Source: an uncultured Anaeromusa sp. (GTDB taxonomy: Bacteria > Bacillota > Negativicutes > Anaeromusales > Anaeromusaceae). Taken from it: DNA of 64,000 bases. The stretch covers positions 2,523,501 to 2,587,500 of the forward strand of contig NZ_OY781460.1 of assembly GCF_963676855.1 (NCBI RefSeq), in the 5' to 3' direction. Below, in pieces: positions 46,107-54,874 of the stretch. The notes beneath the pieces are model-generated. The model was not told the origin of the DNA and searched no databases. It was given only the letters and a program-made list of their open reading frames with translations. The position numbers and the translations under genes were made by a program. The number at the start of each line of letters is the position of its first letter. The stretch's first letter is position 1.

Positions 46107-47068
46107 ATTCCATCCGTCCCTAATATCTTCTTTACTTCTGACAGTACTTTTCGTCGCATCTCTTCCGGCGAATCGCCTTCCACGCTGCAACCGGCCGCTC
46201 GGGTATGACCGCCGCCGCCAAAGGACAAAGCCACTTGACTAACGTCAGCGCCCTTGGAGCGTAGGCTGACCCGGGCATGTTGATCGTCTTGAAACTTGAA
46301 AAGAACCGCCACCTCTACGCCTTCTAGCGTCCGAGGATAATTGATAAAACCTTCCGTACTATCAATGCGAGCGGCTACCTCCGGCGTAACCGTAATGTAA
46401 GCCACTCGCCCTGCTGCCGTCACTTCCAACGTATCCAGCACTTCGCGCAAAGCAACCACTTCGGCATAAGGTCTGCTTTCCAACGCCTCTGAAAGCTCGG
46501 CAGGTCTAGCACCTGCCTCCACAAGCAGCGCCGCCATGCGCAGCGTTTGCGGCGTCGTGTTGGCATAACGGAAAAAGCCGCAATCAGTGGCTATCGCCAC
46601 ATATAACGCATCGGCAGCAGCAGCCGATAGAAAGCATTGAAACTCTTCCGCCAGCTGCGTAATAATTTCTCCGGTAGCAGCCGCTTTGACGTCCAAATAA
46701 AGTTCGTCAGCGTATTCCATATTGGAAACATGGTGATCAATGTTGAGCAACGGCGCTTCCAGGCACTCTCCCACGCGGCCAATACGTCCCTTGTCGCTGG
46801 CGTCAAGGACCACGAGCAAGTCTCCGGTTAAAGAAACAGAATGCTCCGGCAAGCGTTGAATTCTCTCCCACCCCGGCAAAAACCGGTACGCTGGCGGCAC
46901 TTCATCATCCAGCCAAATTTGCGCTCGTTTCCCCAATGCTTCTAACAATTCCGCTAGGCCTAATAACGATCCCAAACTATCCCCATCCGGATGAACATGG
47001 GCGGTCAACACCGGATTTTGCGACGCCAGCAGCCTTTGCGCTGTTTCTTGCAGCGTCAGTCGTTTCAC
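46103..47068 (-). CDS. nrnA: DHH-family oligoribonuclease / pAp phosphatase NrnA
   Basis: NrnA degrades nano-RNA and pAp in bacteria without Orn. The DHH domain has AHVHPDGDSLGS near residue 25, VLDASDKGRIG and NIDHHVSNMEYAD; the DHHA1 domain ends with GGGGHTRAAGCSV. 321 residues. It overlaps rbfA upstream and truB downstream by 4 bp each, matching the Bacillota operon order. Confidence 0.95.
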   Translation of the reverse strand: MKRLTLQETAQRLLASQNPVLTAHVHPDGDSLGSLLGLAELLEALGKRAQIWLDDEVPPAYRFLPGWERIQRLPEHSVSLTGDLLVVLDASDKGRIGRVGECLEAPLLNIDHHVSNMEYADELYLDVKAAATGEIITQLAEEFQCFLSAAAADALYVAIATDCGFFRYANTTPQTLRMAALLVEAGARPAELSEALESRPYAEVVALREVLDTLEVTAAGRVAYITVTPEVAARIDSTEGFINYPRTLEGVEVAVLFKFQDDQHARVSLRSKGADVSQVALSFGGGGHTRAAGCSVEGDSPEEMRRKVLSEVKKILGTDGM

Positions 47069-47436
47069 GAAGAAGCATCCCCCTTATTGGTACCGTCTTT
47101 CTCTAACTGCAGCAGCAGTTTTTGAATGTTGTTACTGTAATCAAGAGAACGGTCCAAATGCAAAGACAGCTCCGGGGTACACCGCAAGCGGATACGCTTG
47201 CCGATTTCGCTGCGCATAAAGCCCAACGCTCGATTCAGAGCTTCCCATGTAGCTTTTTTCTGCTCGTCACTACCCATTAAGCTCAAAAAGATTTTTGCAT
47301 GTCGCAAATCACGCGTCATTTCTACGTCGGTAACAGTCACAAAGCCGACTCGCGGATCCTTTATATCTCTTTGAATGATTTGGCTAACTTCCTGCTTGAT
47401 AAATTCTTGAACCTTTTCAATTCGCAATTGCCCCAT
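47065..47436 (-). CDS. rbfA: 30S ribosome-binding factor RbfA
   Basis: RbfA assists late 30S maturation and cold adaptation. The 123-residue KH-like protein has IQRDIKDPRVGFVTVTDVEM, the LRHAKIFLSLMG strand and RCTPELSLHLDRSLDYS. It lies 15 bp after infB and overlaps nrnA as ATGA. Confidence 0.96.
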   Translation of the reverse strand: MGQLRIEKVQEFIKQEVSQIIQRDIKDPRVGFVTVTDVEMTRDLRHAKIFLSLMGSDEQKKATWEALNRALGFMRSEIGKRIRLRCTPELSLHLDRSLDYSNNIQKLLLQLEKDGTNKGDASS

Positions 47437-47451
47437 CGTTTCACCTCCCGT

Positions 47452-50052
47452 TTACAGGCTCGTGGGACGTACTTCTTCCATCACAAAGGCTTCGATAATG
47501 TCGCCTTCCTTGATATCACGGAATTTCTCCACAGAAATACCGCATTCATAGCCCTGAGCCACTTCTTTAACATCATCCTTGAAGCGGCGCAACGCTTCAA
47601 CGGTTCCTTCATGCAAGACAATCCCATTACGAAGAATCCGTACTTGCGAAGAATTGGTAATCTTGCCTTCCAATACATACGAACCGGCAACAACCGTTTT
47701 CGGCACGGAAATAACCATGCGAACTTCCGCTCGGCCCAAGATAACTTCTTTGTATTGCGACGCCAGCATCCCCGTCAAGGCTGCTTCGACATCGTTAATG
47801 GCGTCATAAATGACGCGGTAGGTGCGAATATCAATTTTCTCAGCGTCCGCAGTTTTGCGAGCATTGCCATCAGGACGTACGTTAAAGCCGATAATCAAGG
47901 CGTTAGCCGCCGAAGCCAGCATGACATCGGACTCGTTGATGGCGCCGACACCTGCGTGAACAATAATAACACGTACTTCTTCGTTGGTATTCAGTCCCAT
48001 CAACGCTTGACGCAGTGCTTCTACCGAACCTTGCACGTCGGCTTTGATAACAACATTGAGATCTTTAATTTGGCCGTCTTGTATTTGTTTGAAGAGATCG
48101 TCCAGAGATACCTTCTGCGACTCTTTGATCTCCTCCGAACGTTTCTTGTCTTGACGCTTCTCAGCAACAGTGCGCGCCGTTTTCTCGTCATCTACAACGA
48201 TCAACACGTCGCCTGCTTCCGGCACGTCCGTCAAGCCCAATACCTCGACAGGCATGGAAGGACCTGCTTTTTTCACACGTTCGCCGCGGTCATTCACCAT
48301 AGCCCGCACACGCCCGTACGCACTGCCAGCAATAATCGCATCACCAATAGTGAGCGTTCCTTTTTGCACCAACACCGTAGCCACCGTACCGCGGCCCTTG
48401 TCAAGCTGTGCTTCGACAATAGTGCCCATGGCATTTCGGTTCGGATTGGCTTTCAGTTCCTGCACTTCCGCAACAAGCAGAATCATTTCCAACAAATCGG
48501 AAATACCTGTTTTTTGATGTGCTGATACAGGGACCATGATGGTATCTCCGCCCCATTCTTCGCCAATCAGACCATGCTCCATCAACTGCTGTTTCACTTG
48601 GTCCGGATTGGCCCCAGGACGGTCCATTTTATTGATAGCCACAATAATCGGCACTTCTGCCGCTTTAGCATGATTGATAGCCTCAATGGTCTGCGGCATA
48701 ACGCCATCATCGGCAGCCACCACCAAGATCGCTACGTCAGTTACCTGCGCTCCTCGAGCGCGCATTGCGGTAAACGCTTCATGGCCCGGAGTATCTAAGA
48801 AGGTAATTTTCTTACCTTGATAAACAACCTGGTAGGCGCCAATATGCTGCGTAATGCCGCCTGCTTCTTTTTCCGTCACATGGGTTTTACGGATGACATC
48901 CAACAAGGATGTCTTACCATGGTCAACATGGCCCATAACGGTCACAACCGGAGGACGCGCTTGCAGCGACTCAGGATCATCCTCAATCTCTTTTACTTCT
49001 GTCGGGTCTTCTTCCGGCGGCAACGCCTCTACGGCAGTACCGAATTCTTCCCCCAATAAGCAAGCAGTATCAAAATCAATTTCCTGATTGATGGTAGCCA
49101 TAACTCCCATCATCATCAGCTTTTTGATAACTTCCCCGACATCGCGCCCTAGCTTGCTCGCTAGTTCCTTGACGCTGAGGCTTTCGCCAATGCGGATTTG
49201 CTTCGGTTTCGGCATTTCCTGTTTCGGTGCAGCCGGTGCAAAACGCTGACCGCCTCTTTGATTGCCGCCGCGCTGATTATTAAAACGTTGACCGCCTCCA
49301 GTGCCGCCTTGACGACGCTGCGGGCCCCCTTGCGAACGCTGCTGCTGGCCACCACTGCGCTGCCCACCACCAGGACGCTGTTGACCTCCAAAATTTTGTT
49401 GACCCTGCTGCGGACGCGGAGCCTGTTGGCCGCCTTGCGGACGCGGAGCTTGTTGGCCGCCTTGCGGACGAGGAGCCTGTTGGCCACCTTGCGGACGCGG
49501 TCCTTGTTGCCATTGCGGACGCGGAGCCTGCTGCCCTTGCGGACGCGGAGCCTGTTGGCCTTGCGGACGCGGAGCCTGTTGGCCTTGCGGACGCGGAGCC
49601 TGTTGGCCTTGCGGATACGAAGCCTGCTGCCCTTGCGGACGCGGAGCCTGTTGGCCTTGCGGATACGAAGCCTGTTGGCCTTGCGGACGCGGAGCCTGTT
49701 GGCCTTGCGGACGCGGAGCCTGTTGGCCTTGCGGACGCGGAGCCTGTTGGCCTTGCGGACGCGGAGCCTGTTGGCCTTGCGGACGCGGAGCCTGTTGGCC
49801 TTGCGGACGCGGAGCCTGTTGGCCTTGCGGACGCGGAGCCTGTTGGCCTTGCGGACGCGGAGCCTGTTGGCCTTGCGGCGCTTGTTGCTTTCCTAAGTGC
49901 TTACGCACTAAATCAATACCTTTTTCATCCACATTACTCATATGATTTTTAACTGGCACTTCATTTTTCGACAGCAACTCCATGATATCTTTGCTGCTGG
50001 TATGATATTCTTTGGCGAGTTCAAAAACCCGATATTTGCTGTTATTAGACAT
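47452..50052 (-). CDS. infB: Translation initiation factor IF-2 with expanded Gln/Pro/Arg repeat linker
   Basis: IF-2 is the GTPase that brings initiator tRNA to the 30S subunit. Two IF2_N-type segments are present ([19 protein letters not shown] at the N-terminus and [20 protein letters not shown] near 285), with a very long low-complexity linker between them (about 57-270). The linker is built from GQQAPRPQ octapeptides encoded by exact 24-bp repeats. The G domain has [16 protein letters not shown] and NKMD; domains II-IV complete 866 residues. ATG at 50052 overlaps the ylxQ stop as TGATG. Confidence 0.98.
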   Translation of the reverse strand: MSNNSKYRVFELAKEYHTSSKDIMELLSKNEVPVKNHMSNVDEKGIDLVRKHLGKQQAPQGQQAPRPQGQQAPRPQGQQAPRPQGQQAPRPQGQQAPRPQGQQAPRPQGQQAPRPQGQQAPRPQGQQASYPQGQQAPRPQGQQASYPQGQQAPRPQGQQAPRPQGQQAPRPQGQQAPRPQWQQGPRPQGGQQAPRPQGGQQAPRPQGGQQAPRPQQGQQNFGGQQRPGGGQRSGGQQQRSQGGPQRRQGGTGGGQRFNNQRGGNQRGGQRFAPAAPKQEMPKPKQIRIGESLSVKELASKLGRDVGEVIKKLMMMGVMATINQEIDFDTACLLGEEFGTAVEALPPEEDPTEVKEIEDDPESLQARPPVVTVMGHVDHGKTSLLDVIRKTHVTEKEAGGITQHIGAYQVVYQGKKITFLDTPGHEAFTAMRARGAQVTDVAILVVAADDGVMPQTIEAINHAKAAEVPIIVAINKMDRPGANPDQVKQQLMEHGLIGEEWGGDTIMVPVSAHQKTGISDLLEMILLVAEVQELKANPNRNAMGTIVEAQLDKGRGTVATVLVQKGTLTIGDAIIAGSAYGRVRAMVNDRGERVKKAGPSMPVEVLGLTDVPEAGDVLIVVDDEKTARTVAEKRQDKKRSEEIKESQKVSLDDLFKQIQDGQIKDLNVVIKADVQGSVEALRQALMGLNTNEEVRVIIVHAGVGAINESDVMLASAANALIIGFNVRPDGNARKTADAEKIDIRTYRVIYDAINDVEAALTGMLASQYKEVILGRAEVRMVISVPKTVVAGSYVLEGKITNSSQVRILRNGIVLHEGTVEALRRFKDDVKEVAQGYECGISVEKFRDIKEGDIIEAFVMEEVRPTSL
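49515..49874. repeat. Fifteen tandem 24-bp repeats in infB
   Basis: Fifteen units of 24 bp run without a break inside the infB linker. Most read GCGGACGCGGAGCCTGTTGG plus CCTT on the plus strand, encoding APRPQGQQ. The units at 49611 and 49659 carry the variant GCGGATACGAAG and encode ASYPQGQQ. Upstream (49410-49510) lie looser 27-bp relatives encoding GGQQAPRPQ. Confidence 0.97.
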
Positions 50053-50387
50053 CAATCCACCCCCATGTTCATTTCGCTTTGCCGCACAAGCTCTTGCACG
50101 CGCGCAGCGAACCCCTTATCCGTCAAAGCCACTGCCGCTCGATGGGCTTTGCCGATTCCTTCTCCCATCTCCAATTTGGAGGAAAAAAGGATATATGTGA
50201 CCCCGTAATAAGCCGCGGCATCTTGATAACTCTTACGGGTGTTAGCGGAAGCATCAGCGGCAATCAGCAACAACTCAACTTTTTTTTGCTGCATTGCTTT
50301 GCGTACGGCCACTTCGCCTGAAATCAGCCTTCCCGCACGCTGCGCCAGCCCCAATAGTGAAATAACACGCTGTTCATGTACCGACAT
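50052..50387 (-). CDS. ylxQ: L7Ae/L30e-family ribosomal protein YlxQ
   Basis: A 111-residue member of the L7Ae/L30e/Gadd45 RNA-binding family, the YlxQ position in the nusA-infB operon. Sequence blocks include [30 protein letters not shown] and LGKAHRAA-like [12 protein letters not shown]. It probably binds kink-turn RNA. Start and stop overlap its neighbours (TAATG and TGATG). Confidence 0.92.
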   Translation of the reverse strand: MSVHEQRVISLLGLAQRAGRLISGEVAVRKAMQQKKVELLLIAADASANTRKSYQDAAAYYGVTYILFSSKLEMGEGIGKAHRAAVALTDKGFAARVQELVRQSEMNMGVD

Positions 50388-50653
50388 TATAAAGACTCCA
50401 ATTGAGACTGAATTTGAGCATACACTTCCGGGCTTACGCTTTGCTTCAACGCTTTTTCCAAGCGCTTCCCTTTATACGCCGCTTCCATGCAGGCCGTCGC
50501 CTTACAGACATAGGCCCCTCTACCAGCTTTTTTACCGGTAGGATCAATGAAAATCTCACCTTCAGGCGATCGAACAATACGCAGCAGTTCTTTCTTGGTT
50601 TTCATTTCCTGACAACCGACACACATGCGTTGGGGTATTTTTTTTTGCACCAT
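50387..50653 (-). CDS. ylxR: YlxR/RnpM family RNA-binding protein (DUF448)
   Basis: YlxR is a small nucleic-acid-binding protein; the B. subtilis homologue has been reported to modulate RNase P (RnpM). The 88-residue product shows the family signature PQRMCVGCQEMKTKKELLRI and GRGAYVCKATACMEAA. I choose the ATG at 50653 since GAGGAG lies 8 nt upstream; a GTG at 50662 is too close to that site. Confidence 0.92.
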   Translation of the reverse strand: MVQKKIPQRMCVGCQEMKTKKELLRIVRSPEGEIFIDPTGKKAGRGAYVCKATACMEAAYKGKRLEKALKQSVSPEVYAQIQSQLESL

Positions 50654-50658
50654 TGTGC

Positions 50659-51702
50659 TCACTCCTCGCCTTGTGCTTGAGACTCACTTTTTATATCAAT
50701 TTTCCATCCGGTCAGCTTAGCTGCCAAACGGGCGTTTTGTCCTTCTTTGCCAATTGCCAGCGACAACTGGTAATCCGGCACAATCACTTTCGATATTTTT
50801 TCCGCCTCATTAACTTCTACAGAAACTACCTTAGCGGGACTTAACGCATTGGCAATATATTTTCCCGGATCCGGGTTCCACTTGACAATGTCAATTTTTT
50901 CGCCTCGGAGTTCATTGACGATCGTCTGCACCCGTGTTCCTTTGTGTCCCACACAGGCTCCCACTGGATCTACGTTCTCATCCCGGGAATAGACGGCTAT
51001 TTTCGAGCGATGCCCAGGTTCCCTTGCAACCGATTTGATCTCGACAACACCATCGTGAATCTCTGGAACCTCGAGTTCAAAAAGACGCTTCAAAAGACCC
51101 GGATGGGTCCGCGAAACCATAATCTGCGGCCCTTTAGTAGTCTTTTTAACTTCAATGATATAAGCCTTGACACGTTCCCCATGACGATACGTTTCACCCA
51201 TGATTTGTTCCGCTGGCGCCAAGATGGCTTCGGTTTTTCCTAGATCAATAAAAACGTTTTTTTGTTCGATTCGTTGCACAATACCTGTTAAAATATCGCT
51301 GGAACGATTGGAAAATTCCTCGTAAATAATACCGCGTTCCGCTTCGCGAATCCTTTGGACAACCACCTGCTTAGCCGTCTGTGCGGCAATGCGGCCAAAA
51401 TCCTTTGGTGTAACTTCCACTTCGACAATATCTTCGACCGCGTAATTTGGATTATGACTGCGCGCTTCTTGCAAGTCCATTTCCAAACGAGCATCATCAA
51501 CAGCTTCCACGACATTTTTGCGCGCAAAAACCTTAATTTCTCCAGTTAGCCGATCCAGTTGCACCCGGACATTGGCCGCCGTTTGAAAATTACGCTTATA
51601 TGCGGAAATAAGCGCCGCTTCAATCGCGTCAAAAAGCACCTCCGGCGCAATTCCCTTTTCTTTTCCCAGTTGTTCAAAAGCTTGCATGAATTCTGCGTTC
51701 AC
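50659..51702 (-). CDS. nusA: Transcription elongation factor NusA
   Basis: NusA binds RNA polymerase and modulates pausing, termination and antitermination. Domains in order: N-terminal RNAP-binding domain (1-125), S1 (about 135-200) and two KH domains ([37 protein letters not shown]). At 347 residues it lacks the C-terminal acidic repeats of E. coli NusA, as is normal for Bacillota. GTG start with GGAGG 8 nt upstream. Confidence 0.97.
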   Translation of the reverse strand: MNAEFMQAFEQLGKEKGIAPEVLFDAIEAALISAYKRNFQTAANVRVQLDRLTGEIKVFARKNVVEAVDDARLEMDLQEARSHNPNYAVEDIVEVEVTPKDFGRIAAQTAKQVVVQRIREAERGIIYEEFSNRSSDILTGIVQRIEQKNVFIDLGKTEAILAPAEQIMGETYRHGERVKAYIIEVKKTTKGPQIMVSRTHPGLLKRLFELEVPEIHDGVVEIKSVAREPGHRSKIAVYSRDENVDPVGACVGHKGTRVQTIVNELRGEKIDIVKWNPDPGKYIANALSPAKVVSVEVNEAEKISKVIVPDYQLSLAIGKEGQNARLAAKLTGWKIDIKSESQAQGEE

Positions 51703-51730
51703 CCACGATTCCTCCTATTAAGTTTTCAGC

Positions 51731-52189
51731 TTAAAATACAATCTCCAAAGAAACCTTCGCTGCTTTTTCCCTTGGAATAGAAAGTTCTCCTTCCGCTCCG
51801 CGCAGAAAGATCACGTCATTCTCTAGGCGCAACAACTCACCAACAAGCATCTTCTCACCGTTTATAGGCGCAAAGAGATGCACCTCGACGCGTTCCCCCA
51901 GATGTCGCGCAAAATCGCGTTCCTTCTTTAGAGGACGATCGAGGCCAGGTGAGGACACTTCCAGATAATAGCTTTCCTTGATTGGATCCAATTCATCCAG
52001 TTTGCTGCCCAATTGCTCACTAATCCATTGGCAGTCTTCTAATTCAATGCCGCCTTCCTTATTCAGAAACACGCGCAAATACCATTCTCTTTCCTTCACA
52101 TACTCAACATCTACCAACTCCAAGGCTGTGCCGGCAATCATGGCTTGAACCAATTCTTCCACCAATATCTCCACATGCACTTTTGCCAT
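51731..52189 (-). CDS. rimP: Ribosome maturation factor RimP
   Basis: RimP assists 30S assembly. The 152-residue protein has VDVEYVKEREWYLRVFLNKEGG and the signature YYLEVSSPGLDRPLKKERDF. The ATG at 52189 is used (AAAGGAGG 7 nt upstream). It is the first gene of the rimP-nusA-infB operon, preceded by a promoter and a leader hairpin. Confidence 0.95.
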   Translation of the reverse strand: MAKVHVEILVEELVQAMIAGTALELVDVEYVKEREWYLRVFLNKEGGIELEDCQWISEQLGSKLDELDPIKESYYLEVSSPGLDRPLKKERDFARHLGERVEVHLFAPINGEKMLVGELLRLENDVIFLRGAEGELSIPREKAAKVSLEIVF

Positions 52190-52232
52190 GGATTCACCTC
52201 CTTTAACTGCAATCCGGTCTGCCATAAGATGA

Positions 52233-52257
52233 AAGAGTGGGTGCATCACCCACTCTT
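52233..52257 (-). promoter_or_regulatory. Leader hairpin upstream of rimP
   Basis: AAGAGTGGGTG and CACCCACTCTT form a perfect 11-bp stem with a 3-nt loop, between the promoter (52287-52315) and rimP. No T run follows on the minus strand, so it is not a standard terminator. Confidence 0.6.
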
Positions 52258-52286
52258 AACGACAATCACATAATAATTCTCATTAG

Positions 52287-52315
52287 AGTATAGCATCGAA
52301 TAACCTGACTGACAA
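52287..52315 (-). promoter_or_regulatory. Promoter of the rimP-nusA-infB operon
   Basis: TTGTCA (52310-52315), 17-bp spacer and TATACT (52287-52292) preceded by TGC, giving an extended -10, on the minus strand. Confidence 0.82.
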
Positions 52316-52330
52316 GATAGCACCGCAAAA

Positions 52331-52360
52331 AACATCCCCGGCACAATAGCCGGGGATGTT
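52331..52360 (-). terminator. Terminator after the glutamine synthetase gene
   Basis: A perfect 12-bp stem (AACATCCCCGGC with its complement) and a 6-nt loop, followed on the minus strand by TTTTTTGC. It begins 19 bp after the stop at 52379. Confidence 0.92.
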
Positions 52361-52378
52361 TTGCGCATCAACGCAAAC

Positions 52379-54286
52379 TTAGCACTCGATAAGGTTTTGC
52401 TCGTAAGCGATATAAAGAGATTTAAGTTCTTCCACTTTAGCAGCCATTTCAACCTGCAGTTCAGAACCAGCCGCATAGTCGCCAGCAGCCAGCGCTTCGC
52501 GAATACGTGTGAACAAGCTTTTCTGAGCCAGCGTATCTTTTGCCAAGTAAATCCGCAGCGCTTGAATCTGATCCCAATGATACAAATCAAGATCCACTGC
52601 AGTTTCCGCTTCATGGAGGCAGCAGCAATATTTAACAATGTCCATGTTTTCGCTAATAATCCGCTGGGTAAGTTCGGTTTTCCAACGCACCAAAGCGCCA
52701 GCCACAAAGGCGTCTATTAATTCTTTGCGGAATACGCCGCCTTGTGTCAAAACAGCCACTTTTTCAGGATACTTCTCAATGGCCTGCATGTTTTCCCAAA
52801 CAGTAGCAGGCGGTTTGCTAAACAAGCGGTCCCGCTCTTCCGTGGTGTAGTCTTCAAACACATCATGCTCGCTGCGGTAAGCGCGGTCTTTTTCGAGATA
52901 GAAACCTTCTACGCCAGCTTCTTTCGACAACTCAGCTTCCAGCTCTTTCGTATTTTTACCGGACGTTACAGCCGCCCTGACACCGTCCAATATGCTCAAG
53001 TAAAAACAACTCAAGGCAATGTACGTATTGGTGTACGGATTGGGGGCGCGCACCTCAAAGCGAGTAGCGTAAGGATTACCGATATCACGCACCAAGCCAG
53101 CCAAAATAGTACGGTTACGAGAAGGAATCGCCGGGTTGTGACCCAAAGAAGTAACAATACAAACCGGAGCTTCAAATCCGGGTTTCAGACGATTCAAGGA
53201 ATCATTGGTAGAAGAAATGAAGGGATTCACCACTTCATAATTTTTCAGCATTCCCATGATTGCGCCATAACCAACAGAGCTGAGGAAATCCGCCTTCATA
53301 TCAGTAGGCGAGAAAAGGTTGATGATTTTGCCGGACTTTAAGCGCGCTGCAAGACCGACATGAGTATGTTCCCCGCTGCCTGCAACACCGATGATCGGTT
53401 TTGCCTTAAAGGTAACATCCAGACCATTAGCCCGGAATACTTCTTTAACCAAAATGCGAGCCTGAAGTTCGTTGTCGGCAGTCTGTACCGCATTGGAGTA
53501 TTTCCAATCGATTTCCAACTGTTCCAACACATAGGATAAATGACCAGTTTCGTCAATGCGGGACTTGATGCCGCCAACTTCTTTATGGCCCATTTCCGGC
53601 TGCAAGCCGTATTTTTCCATGGCCAGAACTGCTTGCTCCATCGCTGTACGGACTTCGCCGCGGGTACGCTGCCAATATTGTTCTTGCATCACCTGCGAAG
53701 CGGATAGTTCCGCTACGTCAGCCTTATTGGTCGGAGTTTTAACCCAGAACTCCAACTCCGTCGCCGAAGTAAAGAGAATCTCTTCGATCTCATTTCCTTT
53801 AGCATGGGTAATACCTGCTAAATTAGGATTCGCTTTAAACAAATTCAACAGTTCCGTTTGGACGTATTCCAGGCTGTCCGTCAAAATAGCCCGAGAATCT
53901 ACGCGCAAATCGTTATGAATCAAGAAGCCAGGGATGCGCAGCGTTCCTACTGGTTTGCCGCTCTCCTCGTCGAAATGCTCATAATTATAGTCTACGAACC
54001 AATTAACGTTCCGGTCGCCAGTCATGTCAACGCGAGCGTTGTTCAATGTAGCCAGACCAGTAAGAACTACGGAAGAGCCGTCCGTTTGCACAACACCGCC
54101 ATTTAAGAAGCCGTCGATGTCATCCAAAAATACTTCAACCGGAATTTTTTCATCTGTGTCATTGCCGGCCAAATCCACGCCAACAAGAGAAACAAATTTA
54201 ATTTCAGGACGCGCTTCCAGCAACGCTTTTACTTCTGCAACACCGTGCTGCTCAGGAGAAATAACGTACAACAGATCGTTTGCCAT
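52379..54286 (-). CDS. glnA: Glutamine synthetase, long divergent family
   Basis: A 635-residue glutamine synthetase, longer than the 440-470 residues of GS-I and shorter than typical GS-III. Active-site blocks are recognisable: WVKTPTNKADVAELS region, PEMGHKEVGGIKSRID, GSGEHTHVGLAARL, and RNRTILAGLVRDIGNPYATR followed by FEVRAPNPYTNTYIAL. The last 150 residues are helical and outside the classical GS core. ATG at 54286, with AGAGGTGA upstream. It makes glutamine from glutamate and ammonia. A leader terminator and promoter precede it, so nitrogen control by attenuation is likely. Confidence 0.9.
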   Translation of the reverse strand: MANDLLYVISPEQHGVAEVKALLEARPEIKFVSLVGVDLAGNDTDEKIPVEVFLDDIDGFLNGGVVQTDGSSVVLTGLATLNNARVDMTGDRNVNWFVDYNYEHFDEESGKPVGTLRIPGFLIHNDLRVDSRAILTDSLEYVQTELLNLFKANPNLAGITHAKGNEIEEILFTSATELEFWVKTPTNKADVAELSASQVMQEQYWQRTRGEVRTAMEQAVLAMEKYGLQPEMGHKEVGGIKSRIDETGHLSYVLEQLEIDWKYSNAVQTADNELQARILVKEVFRANGLDVTFKAKPIIGVAGSGEHTHVGLAARLKSGKIINLFSPTDMKADFLSSVGYGAIMGMLKNYEVVNPFISSTNDSLNRLKPGFEAPVCIVTSLGHNPAIPSRNRTILAGLVRDIGNPYATRFEVRAPNPYTNTYIALSCFYLSILDGVRAAVTSGKNTKELEAELSKEAGVEGFYLEKDRAYRSEHDVFEDYTTEERDRLFSKPPATVWENMQAIEKYPEKVAVLTQGGVFRKELIDAFVAGALVRWKTELTQRIISENMDIVKYCCCLHEAETAVDLDLYHWDQIQALRIYLAKDTLAQKSLFTRIREALAAGDYAAGSELQVEMAAKVEELKSLYIAYEQNLIEC

Positions 54287-54342
54287 ACTCTTCACCTCTT
54301 AGTTAATCTTTCAATACAAATCAAAAAAATAGTTCGGTATGC

Positions 54343-54407
54343 AAAAAAACAGACCACCCCCTTGGTTGCTCTAGAATGAACAATGCAAGGACGGGTCGTC
54401 ATTGACC
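54343..54407 (-). promoter_or_regulatory. glnA leader: terminator with overlapping alternative hairpin
   Basis: On the minus strand a long hairpin (5' arm GAC-ACCC-CCTTG, 3' arm CAAGGGGGTGGTC) ends in TTTTTTT (54343-54349), an intrinsic terminator between promoter and glnA. Its 5' arm overlaps a short hairpin GGTC-AATGAC-GACC (54394-54407). The two cannot form together, so this looks like an attenuator. Confidence 0.65.
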
Positions 54408-54438
54408 TCATGCACACCTTGTAATTTTGTATGCTTTA

Positions 54439-54467
54439 TTTATAACACAGGCCATACTTTCTGTCCA
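54439..54467 (-). promoter_or_regulatory. Promoter of glnA
   Basis: TGGACA (54462-54467), 17-bp spacer, TATAAA (54439-54444) on the minus strand. The leader is about 150 nt. Confidence 0.7.
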
Positions 54468-54552
54468 GACTTTTTTCGTTTTTCCAGAGGAAAAAAATAC
54501 GTTTTGTCGAAATGAGAACAATAGATTTAAAACCTTTAAGGAGGACTTCATT

Positions 54553-54828
54553 ATGTTGGGAATGTCGCAGGAACAGTTAGAGCAGGCGATTCACGAATGG
54601 TTTGAAAGTAATCAAGACAAGGTTGGCATGTTTATTGAAGGCTTTGAAGCCGCCGGCGCAGATGATGATGATGTGTATCATCTTGTTTCAAAAGTGATGG
54701 CTTCAGTGGGATCCACGGTCGCCATGTCTGCGGTTACAGAGATTATTGCCCGCAATAACGCATTGTTGAGTGAACAAATCGATACGTTGATTGAAGAACG
54801 CATTGCCGCTGCGCTAAAAAATTCCTAA
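54553..54828 (+). CDS. Small acidic helical protein, function unknown
   Basis: A 91-residue acidic, probably all-helical cytosolic protein that I do not recognise (MLGMSQEQLEQAIHEWFES at the start, AAGADDDDVYHLVSKV in the middle). AAGGAGG precedes the ATG at 54553; upstream codons in the same frame are non-coding leader. It is transcribed away from glnA and ends at a bidirectional terminator shared with ilvB. Confidence 0.75.
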   Translation: MLGMSQEQLEQAIHEWFESNQDKVGMFIEGFEAAGADDDDVYHLVSKVMASVGSTVAMSAVTEIIARNNALLSEQIDTLIEERIAAALKNS

Positions 54829-54840
54829 GCCGCCAAAACC

Positions 54841-54874
54841 AAACCGCCTCCCCTTTCCACAAGGGAGGCGGTTT
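54841..54874. terminator. Bidirectional terminator between the small acidic gene and ilvB
   Basis: AAACCGCCTCCC (54841-54852) and its complement (54863-54874) around a 10-nt loop, with T runs on the plus strand and an A/T-rich flank on the minus side. It ends both convergent transcripts. Confidence 0.9.

Noticed and set aside
47299..48525. 408-codon plus-strand frame
   Set aside because: Antisense to rbfA and infB, which are clearly real; no ribosome site or family.
49515..49874. CRISPR-like array
   Set aside because: The 24-bp units are contiguous with no unique spacers and stay in the infB frame.
49198..49896. 232-codon plus-strand frame full of Arg/Leu/Ser repeats
   Set aside because: It is the antisense shadow of the infB 24-bp repeats; it has no ribosome site and its composition follows the repeat.
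54352..54375. T-box in the glnA leader
   Set aside because: AACCAAGGGGGTGGTC looks like a T-box core, but it lies on the 3' side of the terminator and lacks ACCGCG, unlike the true T-box at 62548-62566.
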